Source of the DNA: Streptomyces sclerotialus
Lineage (GTDB): Bacteria > Actinomycetota > Actinomycetes > Streptomycetales > Streptomycetaceae
DNA length: 64,000 bases
NCBI GenBank assembly: GCA_000719105.1
Contig: JODX01000023.1
Location: forward strand, 1-64,000
Direction of reading: 5' to 3'
This document shows, one piece after another, positions 16,355-26,600 of the stretch. A model generated the notes under the pieces. The model was not told the DNA's origin. It was given only the letters and a program-made list of their open reading frames with translations, and made no database searches. Numbering within the stretch: position 1 is the first letter of the stretch; every line of letters begins with the position of its first letter. The position numbers and the translations under genes are program-made.

Positions 16355-16960
16355 ATGAGTGTTCGCGTCGCCGTGGTCTACTACAGCGCCACCGGCAATG
16401 TCCACCAACTGGCCGAGGCCGTCGCGGCCGGAGCCGCCGCCCGCGACGCGGAGGTCCGGCTCCGCCGGGTACCCGAGCTGGCCCCCGACTCCGCCATCGA
16501 CGCCAACGCCGCCTGGCGCGCGCACGTGGACGCGACCAAGAACCAGGTGCCCGAAGCGACGCTGGAGGACCTGGAGTGGGCGACGGCGTACGCATTCGGC
16601 ACGCCGACCCGGTTCGGCAACGTGAGCTCCCAGCTCAAGCAGTTCATCGACCAGGCCGGCGGGCTGTGGCAGGCGGGCGTCTTCAACAGCAAGCCCGCCA
16701 CGAGCTTCACCTCCGCCATGAACCGCCACGGTGGCCAGGAGTCCACCCTGCTGTCCCTGAACAACGTCTTCTACCACTGGGGTTGCCTGATCGTCCCGCC
16801 CGGCTACACCGACCCCCTCCTGTACGCCGCCGGAGGCAACCCGTACGGCACGAGCTGGCCCAGCGGCGGCGGGGAGGGCCCGGACGGAGCCACCCTGGAG
16901 GCGGCCCGCTACCAGGGACGGCACCTGGCGGACATCGCGGAGCGGCTGCGGGCCGGTTGA
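16355..16960 (+). CDS. wrbA: NAD(P)H:quinone oxidoreductase, WrbA type
   Basis: A 201-residue flavodoxin-like protein of normal WrbA length. The FMN-phosphate loop YYSATGNVHQLA is at residues 9-20. GTPTRFGNVSSQLKQFID is characteristic of WrbA, and the tail contains LEAARYQGRHLADIA. It reduces quinones by two electrons, protecting against redox cycling. The ATG at 16355 follows GGGAG by eight bases. Monocistronic. Confidence 0.92.
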   Translation: MSVRVAVVYYSATGNVHQLAEAVAAGAAARDAEVRLRRVPELAPDSAIDANAAWRAHVDATKNQVPEATLEDLEWATAYAFGTPTRFGNVSSQLKQFIDQAGGLWQAGVFNSKPATSFTSAMNRHGGQESTLLSLNNVFYHWGCLIVPPGYTDPLLYAAGGNPYGTSWPSGGGEGPDGATLEAARYQGRHLADIAERLRAG

Positions 16961-17003
16961 CCCCACAGCCGCTCCGCGATGACCGCGACCCGTACCGGCA
17001 CCC

Positions 17004-17903
17004 TTACCGGACCGGGCGACGGTACGCCTTGACCACGCTGGCGTAGCTGTCCTTGGCGTGCCCCTGCGCGATGACGCGCTCCATCAGCTCCTCGGAGTAC
17101 CGGGGCAGTTCCGTGTCGACGCCGAGCGCCTCGCTCTCCTCGACGAGGTGCCTGAGCGCGCCCAGGTGGGTCTCGAGGGTGGCGTCGTTGGCCGGGAACG
17201 TCTCGTCGCCCGCGTCGATCTGCGCGGCGTAGTCGGCCGTGAAGATTTTGATGGCGTCCAGCCACATGTGCGCCCAGGGCAGGAACTCCTGCGCCTTGAC
17301 CCCGCCGGTCTCCACGACGGCGACCCCGTGCAGAAAGCTGTTCAGTGCGCCCCACATCAGGCCGAGCAGCGACACGTCGAACAGGGCCGGCTTGCCGTGG
17401 TCCGTGCCGAGGTAGGTGGTGCCCCCGCCGAGCAGCTTCAGCACAGGCTCGTGGCTGTCGAAGACGGCCTTGTCGCCGGCGTAGAAGAGAACGGAGGTCT
17501 CGGCGCCGATACCGGGCGGGGTGATCATGATGGCCCCGTCGAGGTACCGGACGCCGTTCCTCTCCGCCCAGGCGGCGGTCCGCCGGGCCTGCTCGGAGGA
17601 GCCCGTGGTCAGGTTGACCAGGGTCTTGCCGCGCAGCGCCTCGTCCAGTCCGCCGAGTACGTCGTGCATCACGTCGTATGTCGACACGCAGACGACGAGG
17701 AGATCACTCGCGGCCACGGCGTCGGCGGGAGCGGCGGCCAGGGCCGCGCCGTCCGCGACGAGCCGCTCGGCCTTCTCCGCCGAACGGTTCCACACGGTGG
17801 TGGCGTGGCCCGCCTTCAGGAAGGCGGCGGCCAGCGCCTGCCCCATCAGGCCGAGGCCGATCACCGAGACGGACGCCGATGCCGGCGTGTGGTTGCTGCT
17901 CAT
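17004..17903 (-). CDS. NADP-dependent imine-reductase-like oxidoreductase (beta-hydroxyacid dehydrogenase fold)
   Basis: A 299-residue protein. N-terminal Rossmann motif GLGLMGQALAAAFLKAGH is followed by VWNRSAEKAE, which suits NADPH-preferring imine reductases. In the helical half, ALFDVSLLGLMWGALNSFLH places an Asp where R-selective imine reductases have their catalytic Asp; PWAHMWLDAIK follows. The ATG at 17903 follows GGAGGAACC. It is divergent from the AfsR-type regulator 143 bases away, which may control it. A 3-hydroxyisobutyrate dehydrogenase is the alternative, but the usual catalytic-lysine context is not seen. Confidence 0.82.
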   Translation of the reverse strand: MSSNHTPASASVSVIGLGLMGQALAAAFLKAGHATTVWNRSAEKAERLVADGAALAAAPADAVAASDLLVVCVSTYDVMHDVLGGLDEALRGKTLVNLTTGSSEQARRTAAWAERNGVRYLDGAIMITPPGIGAETSVLFYAGDKAVFDSHEPVLKLLGGGTTYLGTDHGKPALFDVSLLGLMWGALNSFLHGVAVVETGGVKAQEFLPWAHMWLDAIKIFTADYAAQIDAGDETFPANDATLETHLGALRHLVEESEALGVDTELPRYSEELMERVIAQGHAKDSYASVVKAYRRPVR

Positions 17904-18046
17904 GGATCGGTTCCTCCGAAGTGTTCCGAGTCGAAAGGCGTCGTGCCGGCCCCGGCTTCCGCCCTGGCCCTCGGAAGCCTGTCCCACGCCCCTTCGGATT
18001 CGCTTCGGACGGTCGCCCCGCTCGGCACCCGGCTACGCTGAAGATC

Positions 18047-21000
18047 ATGGAGTTCGGGGTGCTGGGGCCGTTGGAGGTGTGGACGGACGAGGGCCGGCCG
18101 GTACGCGTGCCCGAGGTCAAGGTCCGTACGCTCCTCGCCGCTCTGCTCGCCCACCGGGGCCGGACCGTGCCGGTGGACCGGCTCGTCGAGGACCTCTGGG
18201 GGGACTCGGGGTTCACGACACGTCCGACTGCTTCCTTACAGGCGAAGGTGTCCCAGCTGCGGCGCGCCCTGGGGGACGCCGAGACGGGCGGACGCGGACT
18301 GGTGGCGTACCGGGAGCCCGGCTACCTCCTGGACGTACCGGCCGCCGCGCTGGACGCCGGGCGTTTCCGCACCCTGGTGGCCGGGGCCCGCGCCGCCGGG
18401 GCGCCCCGGGCCCGGGCCGCGCTCTACACCGAGGCGCTGGCCCTGTGGCGCGGCCTGGCGTTCGCCGGGTTCGCGGACCGGCCCGGTGTACGGCCGACGG
18501 CGGCAAGCCTGGAGGAGGAGCGCCTGACGGCGGTCGAGGAACACGCTCAGGCGCGCCTGGAACTGGGCGAGCACGGCCCGCTGATCGGTGAGCTGACCGC
18601 GCTGGTGGAGAGACACCCGCTGCGTGAGGGCCTGCGCGGCGCGCTGATGCGGGCCCTGTACCGGGCGGGACGCCCGTCCGACGCCCTCGACTGCTTCACC
18701 GATCTGCGCCGCCGGCTCGACGAGGAGCTGGGACTGACTCCCGGCCCGGCCCTGGAGGCGCTGCAGCGCGCGATCCTGCGGCACGATCCCGAGGTGGCCC
18801 CGCCCGGGACCGGGACCACGGCCGCCCGGTTGTCCGCCGCGCTGCCGGCCCGGCCGCTTCCCACGGCTCCGGTCCCGCCCCTGATCGGCCGCACCCAGGA
18901 CGTGGACAGGATCCGGGGCCTACTGCTCCGGCGTCGCCTCGTGACGCTCACCGGCCCCGGAGGCGTCGGCAAGACACATCTCGCCCGGGCCGTTGCCGAA
19001 AGCCTGACCGTGGATCTCCCGGACGGCGTCCGGCTGGTGGAACTCGCGGACGCCGGCGGCCTCGCACGGCGCGCGAGCGCGGAGTCGCTCGCCGAGCGCG
19101 TCATGGCCGCGCTCGGCATCCGCCAGAGCGCCGCGGGGGACGACCACACGACCCCGGCGGACCGTCTCGCCGACGCGCTGGCCGCCCGCCGGCTGCTCCT
19201 CGTCCTGGACAACTGCGAGTCCGTCGTGGCGGCCGCCGCACACCTGACCGGTCTGCTCCTGAGCCGCTCCCCCGGTCTGCGCGTCCTGACGACCAGCCAG
19301 GAGCCGCTGCGCACGCGGGACGAGACGGTGTACCCGGTGGCACCGCTGTCCCTGCCCCCGGCGGACCCACGGCCACGCGACCTCGACGAACTGACGAACG
19401 CGGGCGCCGTACGCCTCTTCGTCGAGCGGGCCACCGCCACGGACCCGGAGTTCGTCCTCGACGCCGTCACCGGGCCCCTGGTCGCCGACGTGTGCCGGCG
19501 TCTCGACGGCATCCCGCTGGCCCTGGAACTGGCCGCCGCCCGGGTCAGAGCCCTCGGCATCAGGGAGCTGCACGACCGACTCGACGACCGCTTCCAGCTT
19601 CTCACCAGCGGCTACCGCGACGCCCCGGCACGGCACCGCACGCTGCGGGCCGCCCTGGACTGGAGCTGGGGCCTGCTCGACAGCCGTGACCGGACGGTGC
19701 TGCGCCGCCTGTCGGTCTTCGGCGAGGGGTGCCGCCTGGACGCGGCCGAGGAGGTGTGCGCCGGGGACGGTGTGTCCCGGGCCGATGTCGTCGACGCGCT
19801 GGGTGCTCTGGTGGAACGGTCCTTCGCCGTACGGGCGGACGGCCCCCACGGCCCGCGCTACCGGCTGCTCGAGTCCGTCGCGGAGTACGCGCGCGGAAGG
19901 CTCGCCGAGTCCCGGGAGGGCGCCGGAATCGCGGCCCGGCACCTCGACCACTGCGTCCGGCTCGCCGAGCGGGCCCGGCCGCGGCTGCACGAGCGCGACC
20001 AGTCCCGCTGGTTCCAGCGTCTGGACCTGGAGACGGCCAATGTGCACCGCGCCCTGGGCGAGGCCGGGCGCACCGGAGCCGCGGGGTCCGCGTTACGCCT
20101 GGTCAACTCCCTGACCTGGTACTGGTTCGTCCGCGGCCGGCTCGGCGAGGCCCGCAGGGCGCTGGCGGCGGCCCTGGACACGCCGGGGCCCGCCGCGCCC
20201 GGGGAGCGGGCCGAGGCGGTGTTCTGGCACGCGGGCATCTGTCTGCTGCTCGGCGAGCACGACATCGACAAGGGACACGCCTCCCTCGACGATCAACCCC
20301 CCGGAGAACCGCGCGACGGCACCGTGGAGTCGGCCAGGGCCGAATGGTTCCTGGCGCACGCCCAGTGGACGGTGGGTGCCCTCACCGACGGCGAGAAGCG
20401 GATCGAGCGCGTCCTCGCCCGCTTCCGCGCCCTCCGCGACGCATGGGGTACCGCCGCGGCACTCACCACGCGCGCCGCGTTCGCCCTGGCACGCGGCGAT
20501 CTGGAGACGGTGCGGAGCGATGCCTCGGAGGCCCGCGACCGGTTCGGCGACCTGGGTGACCTGTGGGGCGGCCTGAAGACGACCGACGTCCTCGGCCGGC
20601 TCGCCGAGATCGACGGCGACTACGACCGGGCGGCCCGGCTGCACCGCGAGAGCCTGCGGATCGCCGAAACCCTGGAGATGTGGCCCGAGGTCTCCGCGAA
20701 GCTGTCCGGCCTCGGCCGGATCGCCCTGCTCAGGCAGCAGTACGAGGAGGCCGACGACCTCCACACCCGCGCCCTGCGGCTCGCCGTCGAGCAGGGCAAC
20801 CAGCCCGCCGAGCAGTTCGCCGCCCTGGGCCTCGCGCTCGGCGCCCGCCGCCGGGGCCGGCTCGACGCCGCCGAGGAGCGGCTGCGGCCCTGGCTCTCCT
20901 GGAACCGCCGGCGCGCCGACGCCCCGGGACTCGCGCTGGTCCTCGCCGAGCTGGGTTTCATCGCCGAGCAACGCGGCGACGCCCGCCGAGCGCTCGCCCA

Positions 21001-21319
21001 CCACCGGGAGGGCCTCGCGGCCGCCGTGACCACCGGGGATCCGCGCTCGGTCGCCCTGGCGCTCGAGGGCCTGGCGGGCGCCCACTCCCTGACGGGCGAC
21101 GCGGTACGGGCGGCACGCCTGCTCGGCACGGCGGCGGCGACCAGACAGCACGCCGGGGCTCCTCATCCGCCTGCGGAGCGGGGTGACGTGGAGCGGGTCG
21201 CCGCCCGTGTGCGCGGCGCGATCGGCGAGGACGTCCACGCCCGGGAGTTCGCCGCGGGCGTGCGGACGGATCATGAGAGTCAGGCGGCTGCGGAGGGGGG
21301 CGTTCCGGGTGGGCGGTGA
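18047..21319 (+). CDS. AfsR/SARP-type transcriptional regulator with BTAD, NB-ARC and TPR domains
   Basis: A 1090-residue protein. Residues 1-95 are an OmpR-like winged helix (MEFGVLGPLEVW; KVRTLLAALLAHRGRTVPVD). Residues ~95-245 are the bacterial transcriptional activation domain. Residues ~285-600 are an NB-ARC/STAND ATPase with P-loop GPGGVGKTHLA and Walker B LLLVLDNCES. Residues ~650-1060 are TPR-like helical repeats. It resembles AfsR-class signal-integrating activators. The ATG at 18047 gives the exact SARP N-terminus. Divergent from the imine-reductase-like gene, its most likely local target. No biosynthetic cluster surrounds it. Confidence 0.88.
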   Translation: MEFGVLGPLEVWTDEGRPVRVPEVKVRTLLAALLAHRGRTVPVDRLVEDLWGDSGFTTRPTASLQAKVSQLRRALGDAETGGRGLVAYREPGYLLDVPAAALDAGRFRTLVAGARAAGAPRARAALYTEALALWRGLAFAGFADRPGVRPTAASLEEERLTAVEEHAQARLELGEHGPLIGELTALVERHPLREGLRGALMRALYRAGRPSDALDCFTDLRRRLDEELGLTPGPALEALQRAILRHDPEVAPPGTGTTAARLSAALPARPLPTAPVPPLIGRTQDVDRIRGLLLRRRLVTLTGPGGVGKTHLARAVAESLTVDLPDGVRLVELADAGGLARRASAESLAERVMAALGIRQSAAGDDHTTPADRLADALAARRLLLVLDNCESVVAAAAHLTGLLLSRSPGLRVLTTSQEPLRTRDETVYPVAPLSLPPADPRPRDLDELTNAGAVRLFVERATATDPEFVLDAVTGPLVADVCRRLDGIPLALELAAARVRALGIRELHDRLDDRFQLLTSGYRDAPARHRTLRAALDWSWGLLDSRDRTVLRRLSVFGEGCRLDAAEEVCAGDGVSRADVVDALGALVERSFAVRADGPHGPRYRLLESVAEYARGRLAESREGAGIAARHLDHCVRLAERARPRLHERDQSRWFQRLDLETANVHRALGEAGRTGAAGSALRLVNSLTWYWFVRGRLGEARRALAAALDTPGPAAPGERAEAVFWHAGICLLLGEHDIDKGHASLDDQPPGEPRDGTVESARAEWFLAHAQWTVGALTDGEKRIERVLARFRALRDAWGTAAALTTRAAFALARGDLETVRSDASEARDRFGDLGDLWGGLKTTDVLGRLAEIDGDYDRAARLHRESLRIAETLEMWPEVSAKLSGLGRIALLRQQYEEADDLHTRALRLAVEQGNQPAEQFAALGLALGARRRGRLDAAEERLRPWLSWNRRRADAPGLALVLAELGFIAEQRGDARRALAHHREGLAAAVTTGDPRSVALALEGLAGAHSLTGDAVRAARLLGTAAATRQHAGAPHPPAERGDVERVAARVRGAIGEDVHAREFAAGVRTDHESQAAAEGGVPGGR

Positions 21320-21403
21320 GCGTCCTGCCGGAACGGGGAACGATGTCTCCGGCGCCCCGACGACAGCCGCGCGCGCAACGGTGAGCGCCGCAAGTGGCAG
21401 GCC

Positions 21404-22870
21404 TCAACCCGTGCGGTCGGCGTCGCCGTCACCGCCGTCCATGCTCGCCGTCCCCCGCATGAGGTGACCGACGGCGGGGGCCAGCACACCGGCCCCGGCC
21501 GTCCACAGCCGCCAGGCACCGTCATCCGGCACGAGCAGCAGAGCAGCCAGGCAGCCGAGCGCCACCAGCCACCCCATGACCACCGGCACGGACGCCGTCA
21601 CCAGCCAGCCCGCCCCCAGGTCCAGCGTCCGCACCCGCCGCTCTGTGTCCGGATGCGCGGGAACGGTGAGCCTCGCGTCCACGACCTGCTCGGCCACCTG
21701 CACCGGGACCGCGCCCGGCAACTGCCAGCCGTCGTCACCCACCAGCTCGGCGAGGACGTCCCGGCCCCGGCGCTGCTTCGGATGCCAGAGCAGCCAGCCC
21801 TGCGCGCCGGACAGCGCTTCCCCGGCGGGTGCCGCGGCCATCTGCGAGTGGAAGGGGACAACCCGTGAGGCGCCGTCCAGCATGAGGCCCCGCAACTGCC
21901 GGGTGTGCTCCCGGCGCTTCTTCTCGTCCGCCGCCTCCGCGCTGCCGGGCGGTGGCGCGTCGGTGTGCTTTCCGGCCCCGGTGACCGTCACCCGCAGTGC
22001 CTTCCAGCCGGGGCCGACGGTACGCGCGCGACGCCGCACGCTGCCGGTCGCCCAGAAGCCGACCACCAGGGCCGACGTCACCAGGATCCAGAACCCCCGG
22101 ATCACGAACGCATCGCTCCATTGCACGGTCCGCCCCGCGAGTCGGCGCTCCACGTCCTGGCGCTGGTCGTCACCGACGGCGCCCAGCTCGGGCCGCTCCG
22201 GCACATACGCCACGTACAGCTCGCTGCCGATGGCCTGGCGCCGATTGACGGATGTCTCGAACGTCGCCGGGACACCGTCCCCGCCGGTCGGCGAGGGAAG
22301 CAGGACGGTGTAGTCGCCCGTGGCGGCGGCGCGGGGACTGCTGCCCTCCGCGACCTGGTTCTCGATCTTCACGACCGGAAGCATCTCGATCACCGCGCCC
22401 GCCTCGGCCAGTACGGCACTCCTGCCCGTGCCCCGCGCGTCGGCGGCGGCCAGCGTCGCCCAGAGCGCCAGCAGCGTCGGGATCGCGACCAGCACGCCCG
22501 CGTAACGGGCCGACAGCCGGCGCGTGCCGCCCAGCCGCGACGGCACCGTGCCCTCACCGCGTCCCGGGGTCGCCGAGGCGGCCCGCACGGCCCACCGGTA
22601 GGTCTCACGACGGGACCGGCCGCCCCCGCCCACCACCGCCGCGCCCAGGACCACGACGCATGCGGCGAGCACCACCAGGGAGCACCACATGAGGGCGGCG
22701 CGTACCGGTGTGGCTCCCAGGAACAGCCACGCGGCAGTCAGCGCAACGAGGGCGAGCGGGGCGGCCGCGGCGACGAATCTCCCGCCGCCCGGGAAGCAGC
22801 GAACGCCGAGCGCGTCGCCGGAGTGGCTCGGTTCCGCCGCGTCACCCACTCGAGCCGGGCGGACACTCAC
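21404..22870 (-). CDS. Multi-pass membrane protein of unknown function
   Basis: A 488-residue protein with about six hydrophobic segments: ~33-52, 58-80, 122-142, 255-275, 430-450 and 455-470. An extracytoplasmic loop (~145-250) and a hydrophilic cytoplasmic domain (~275-420) lie between them. The loop wording ELYVAYVPERPELGAV recalls DUF3592-type domains, but I do not name the family. The GTG at 22870 overlaps the stop of the upstream STAS gene (GTGA), so the two proteins are probably co-translated. That suggests the STAS protein and this membrane protein act together. Confidence 0.7.
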   Translation of the reverse strand: MSVRPARVGDAAEPSHSGDALGVRCFPGGGRFVAAAAPLALVALTAAWLFLGATPVRAALMWCSLVVLAACVVVLGAAVVGGGGRSRRETYRWAVRAASATPGRGEGTVPSRLGGTRRLSARYAGVLVAIPTLLALWATLAAADARGTGRSAVLAEAGAVIEMLPVVKIENQVAEGSSPRAAATGDYTVLLPSPTGGDGVPATFETSVNRRQAIGSELYVAYVPERPELGAVGDDQRQDVERRLAGRTVQWSDAFVIRGFWILVTSALVVGFWATGSVRRRARTVGPGWKALRVTVTGAGKHTDAPPPGSAEAADEKKRREHTRQLRGLMLDGASRVVPFHSQMAAAPAGEALSGAQGWLLWHPKQRRGRDVLAELVGDDGWQLPGAVPVQVAEQVVDARLTVPAHPDTERRVRTLDLGAGWLVTASVPVVMGWLVALGCLAALLLVPDDGAWRLWTAGAGVLAPAVGHLMRGTASMDGGDGDADRTG

Positions 22871-23229
22871 CGCCTCTGCCCCTCCACAGCCTCGTCCACA
22901 CTCCCGTACAACGTGAACACCTGATCCAGCCCCACCACCTGGAAGATCCGCTCCATCGCCGGCCCCAGTCCCGCCACCGAGAACGACGACCCCGCGTTCT
23001 CGGCCCGGTGGTAGGCACCGATGATCGCGGTCAGGCCCGTGGAGTCGCAGTACTCCAGGCCCGACAGATCAAGGACGACGTCCGTGCCCGGGCCGAAGGG
23101 GACCTCGTCGACGGCGGTGGTGAGGCCGGGGGCCGTATAGTGGTCCAGCTCTCCGGCCACGCGCAGCACGACGGGCCCCTCGGGGTGGGTCTGTCGGGTG
23201 ATGGCCAGAGTGCCCTCGATCTCGGTCAC
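22867..23229 (-). CDS. STAS-domain anti-sigma-factor antagonist
   Basis: A 120-residue SpoIIAA/RsbV-like protein. The phosphorylation-site motif YCDSTGLTAIIGAYHRA has the conserved Ser about residue 60. The GTG at 23229 follows AGGAGACAC with ideal spacing, so the much longer open frame upstream is discarded. Such proteins bind RsbW-like kinases and release sigma factors when unphosphorylated. It is the first gene of a coupled pair with a membrane protein. It is divergent from a huge SpoIIE-phosphatase/RsbW fusion 380 bases away, an attractive partner because that protein carries the needed phosphatase and ATPase domains. Confidence 0.88.
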   Translation of the reverse strand: MTEIEGTLAITRQTHPEGPVVLRVAGELDHYTAPGLTTAVDEVPFGPGTDVVLDLSGLEYCDSTGLTAIIGAYHRAENAGSSFSVAGLGPAMERIFQVVGLDQVFTLYGSVDEAVEGQRR

Positions 23230-23609
23230 CGTGTCTCCTGTGCGGCGGGTGTGCTTCGTCAACGGGGCGGCCAGGGCTTTTCGGGGCATCGTCGCCACGA
23301 TGATGGTGTGCCACGGACCTCGGACCTCGGACCGCGCACCCTTCTCGCAGTGGGGTGCCGCCTTCCCGCCCTGCCTGCCGGGTTCCCCAAGTGGCTGGCT
23401 TATCCTACGAAGTCGCAACAGTCGGCATGGATCAGCATCGGGACTTCGCGGCGTGTGCGTCCCGTCTTCACAGGAAGCGCACACGGGTCGCTCCACGACG
23501 CGTGCTGAAGCTCACCGGCCCGCCGCCGTTCTCGCGCGAGACCGACTCGATCGCCATGATCGGCACTGGGGGACGCGCCGTGGGCCGGCACGGATGAGAA
23601 GGGTGTCGC
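23230..23609. other. Divergent regulatory region between STAS gene and kinase-phosphatase gene
   Basis: These 380 bases contain no supported gene. A 7-base tandem repeat (GGACCTC, 2.5 copies) lies near 23314-23332, and a TAGGAT -10-like hexamer on the minus strand near 23400-23410. I cannot define a convincing full promoter. The region must drive both divergent genes. Confidence 0.55.
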
Positions 23610-26600
23610 GTGGCGCGATCGGACGACGTGGAGCACGGGCTGCCCGCCGCGGCCGGGGACGGGGTGTTCGCCGCCGACCCGGAGGTCGGCCGGGATCTCG
23701 CCCAGGTGGACTGGGCGGCCACTCCGCTGGGCCACCCGGACGGCTGGCCACAGAGTCTGCGGACGGCGGTGAGCATCCTGCTCTCCTCCCGGTTCCCCAT
23801 GTGGATGGCCTGGGGGCCGCAGCTGACGTTCTTCTGCAACGCCGCCTACCGGCGCGACACGCTGGGCCGGAAGTACCCGTGGGCGCTGGGCCGGCCGGCG
23901 AGCGAGGTCTGGGCGGAGATCTGGGGCGACATCGGCCCGCGGATCGACACGGTGCTCGGCACCGGGAAGGCCACCTGGGACGAGGGGCTGCTGCTGTTCG
24001 TGGAGCGGTCGGGCTATCCGGAGGAGAGCTACCACACGTTCTCCTACAGCCCGCTGTGGGACGACGACGGCGACGTGGTGGGCATGCTGTGCGTGGTCAA
24101 CGAGGAGACCGAGCGGGTCATCGGCGAACGGCGGATGGCCACCCTGCGGGACCTGGGCTCCGACCCCAGCGTGGTCCGTACCGAGCAGGAGGTGCTGTCC
24201 TTCGCCGGCCGGCAGCTCGCCCGGAACCGCAGGGACCTGCCGTTCGCGCTGACCTATCTGTTCGACGACGGGGGCGCCGCCCGGCTGGTCGGCGCGGCCG
24301 GCATGCCCGCCGGTCACCCGGCCGCCCCGCCGCTGCTGCCGGCCGGCGACCCGGACGGGGTGTGGCCGGTGGCGGCCCTGGCCCGCGGGGAGGCGACGCT
24401 CGTCCAGCTCACGGGCGGCCCGTTCACCGCGCTGCCGCCGGGCGACTGGCCCGATCCGCCGGTGCAGGCGCTCGTGATGCCGCTGCTGCGGCAGGGCGGC
24501 GCCCCGTACGGCTTCCTGGTGGCGGCGCTGAACCGTTACCGCGCGCTGGACCAGGGCTATCGCGGCTTCGTCGAGCTGACGGCCGGGCACATCGCGTCCG
24601 GCATCGGCAGCGCCCGCTCCTACGAGGCCCAGCAGCGCCGGGCGGAGGAACTGGCCGAGCTGGACCGGGCCAAGACGACGTTCTTCTCCAACATCAGCCA
24701 TGAGTTCCGTACGCCGCTCACGCTCATCATGGGACCGGTGGCGGAGCTGCGCGGCCGGCTCGCCGGGGCGGATCCGCAGGTGCGGCACGAGCTGGAGCTC
24801 GTCCACCGCAACGGCCTGCGGCTGGGCAAGCTGGTCAACACGCTGCTGGACTTCTCCCGGATCGAGGCCGGGCGGATGCGGGCGAGCTACGAGCCGGTCG
24901 ACCTGTCCGCCGTCACCGCCGAACTGGCCAGCGTCTTCCGCTCCGCGATCGACAAGGCCGGCCTCGCCTTCCACGTCGACTGCCCGCCGCTCGACGAGCC
25001 GGTGCACATCGACCGCGGCATGTGGGAGAAGGTGATCCTCAACCTGCTCAGCAACGCGCTGAAGTTCACCTTCGAGGGCTCGATCCGCGTGACGGTGCGC
25101 GCCGAGGACGGCTCCGCCGTGGTGGCCGTGGCCGACACCGGCATCGGTGTGCCCGAGGCGGAGATGCCCCGGCTGTTCGAGCGGTTCCACCGCATCGAGC
25201 ACGCCCGCTCCCGTTCGAACGAGGGCAGCGGCATCGGGCTGGCCCTGGTGCGGGAACTGATCGGCCTGCACGGCGGCACGATCACCGCCGACAGCACCGA
25301 GGGCGCGGGCACCTGCTTCACCATCCGGCTGCCCTTCGGCACCGCCCATCTGCCCGCCGGGGCGGCGGCGTCCCGGGCGGGCGCGCCCGCGGCGTCCGCC
25401 GCCGAACCGTATGTGCAGGAAGTCCTGCGCTGGCTGCCCGACGACGGTGACGGGGACACCCGTACAACGGCCGCCGCGGGAACCGGAGCGGCGGAGCCGG
25501 CCGGCGCCCCGGCCCCCGGTCCGGCGGCCCGGGCCCGCGTCCTCGTGGCCGACGACAACACCGACATGCGCGAGTACCTCACCCGCCTCCTCGCGGACGC
25601 CGGCTACGACGTCACCGCGGTCACCGACGGCGTGGAGGCGCTGCACTCGATCCGCCGGGAGGCGCCCGACCTGGTCGTCAGCGATGTGATGATGCCGCGG
25701 ATGGACGGGCTGCAGCTGGTGGCGACGCTGCGGGGCGATCCGCGCACCGCCGCCGTGCCCGTTCTGCTGCTGTCGGCCCGCGCCGGGCAGGAGGCCTCCA
25801 TCGAGGGGCTGCAGGCCGGGGCCGACGACTACCTGGTGAAGCCGTTCGCGGCCGCCGAGCTCCTCGCCCGGGTGCGGGCCAACGTGGAGCTGTCGCGGCT
25901 GCGTACCCATCACGCCCGCTGGCGGACCGCGCTCGTCGACTCGTTGCAGGAGGCGTTCTTCGTCTGCGACGAGGACGGCTCCGTCATCGAGATCAACGCG
26001 GCGTTCACCGACACCCTCGGCTACGGCCCGGAAGGCCTGCCCTACGCGCCGGTCCACCCGTGGTGGCCGGACGCCGAGTCCGACCCCGAGGCGCACCGGC
26101 AGGTCGAGGAGGCCTTCGCCCTGCTCCTCGACCGGCCGAAGGGGTCCTACACCGTTCCGGTCACCCACCGGGACGGGCACCGGCTGTGGGTGACGGCCAC
26201 CTTCACCGACGTCGAGGACCCCGTGACCGGCCGCCGGGTCACCGTGGGCACCTTCCGCGACGTCACCGCCGAGCACTACGCCGTCCAGCGCGAGACCGCG
26301 CGGGCCGCGCTGAGCACGAGCCTGTCCCAGGCCACCAGTCTGCCCGAGGCGCTGTCCGGGGCCCTGGACGAGCTGAAGCGCCTGTGGCATGCCCAGGACG
26401 TCCTCGCCACCGTCTTCGACGGGGGCGACACCCCGGCGCTGACCTCCACCGACGGGCGGCTGCGCTGGGAGGACCTGCCCGCCGACCGCCGCGGGTCGCT
26501 CGCGGACCTGCGCGAGAGGCCCCCGCTCACTCCGGTCGCCGAGCCCACCGGGGCCAGTGTGCTGCTGGAGCATCCCGACGGTCCGCTGGTCCTCTGGATC

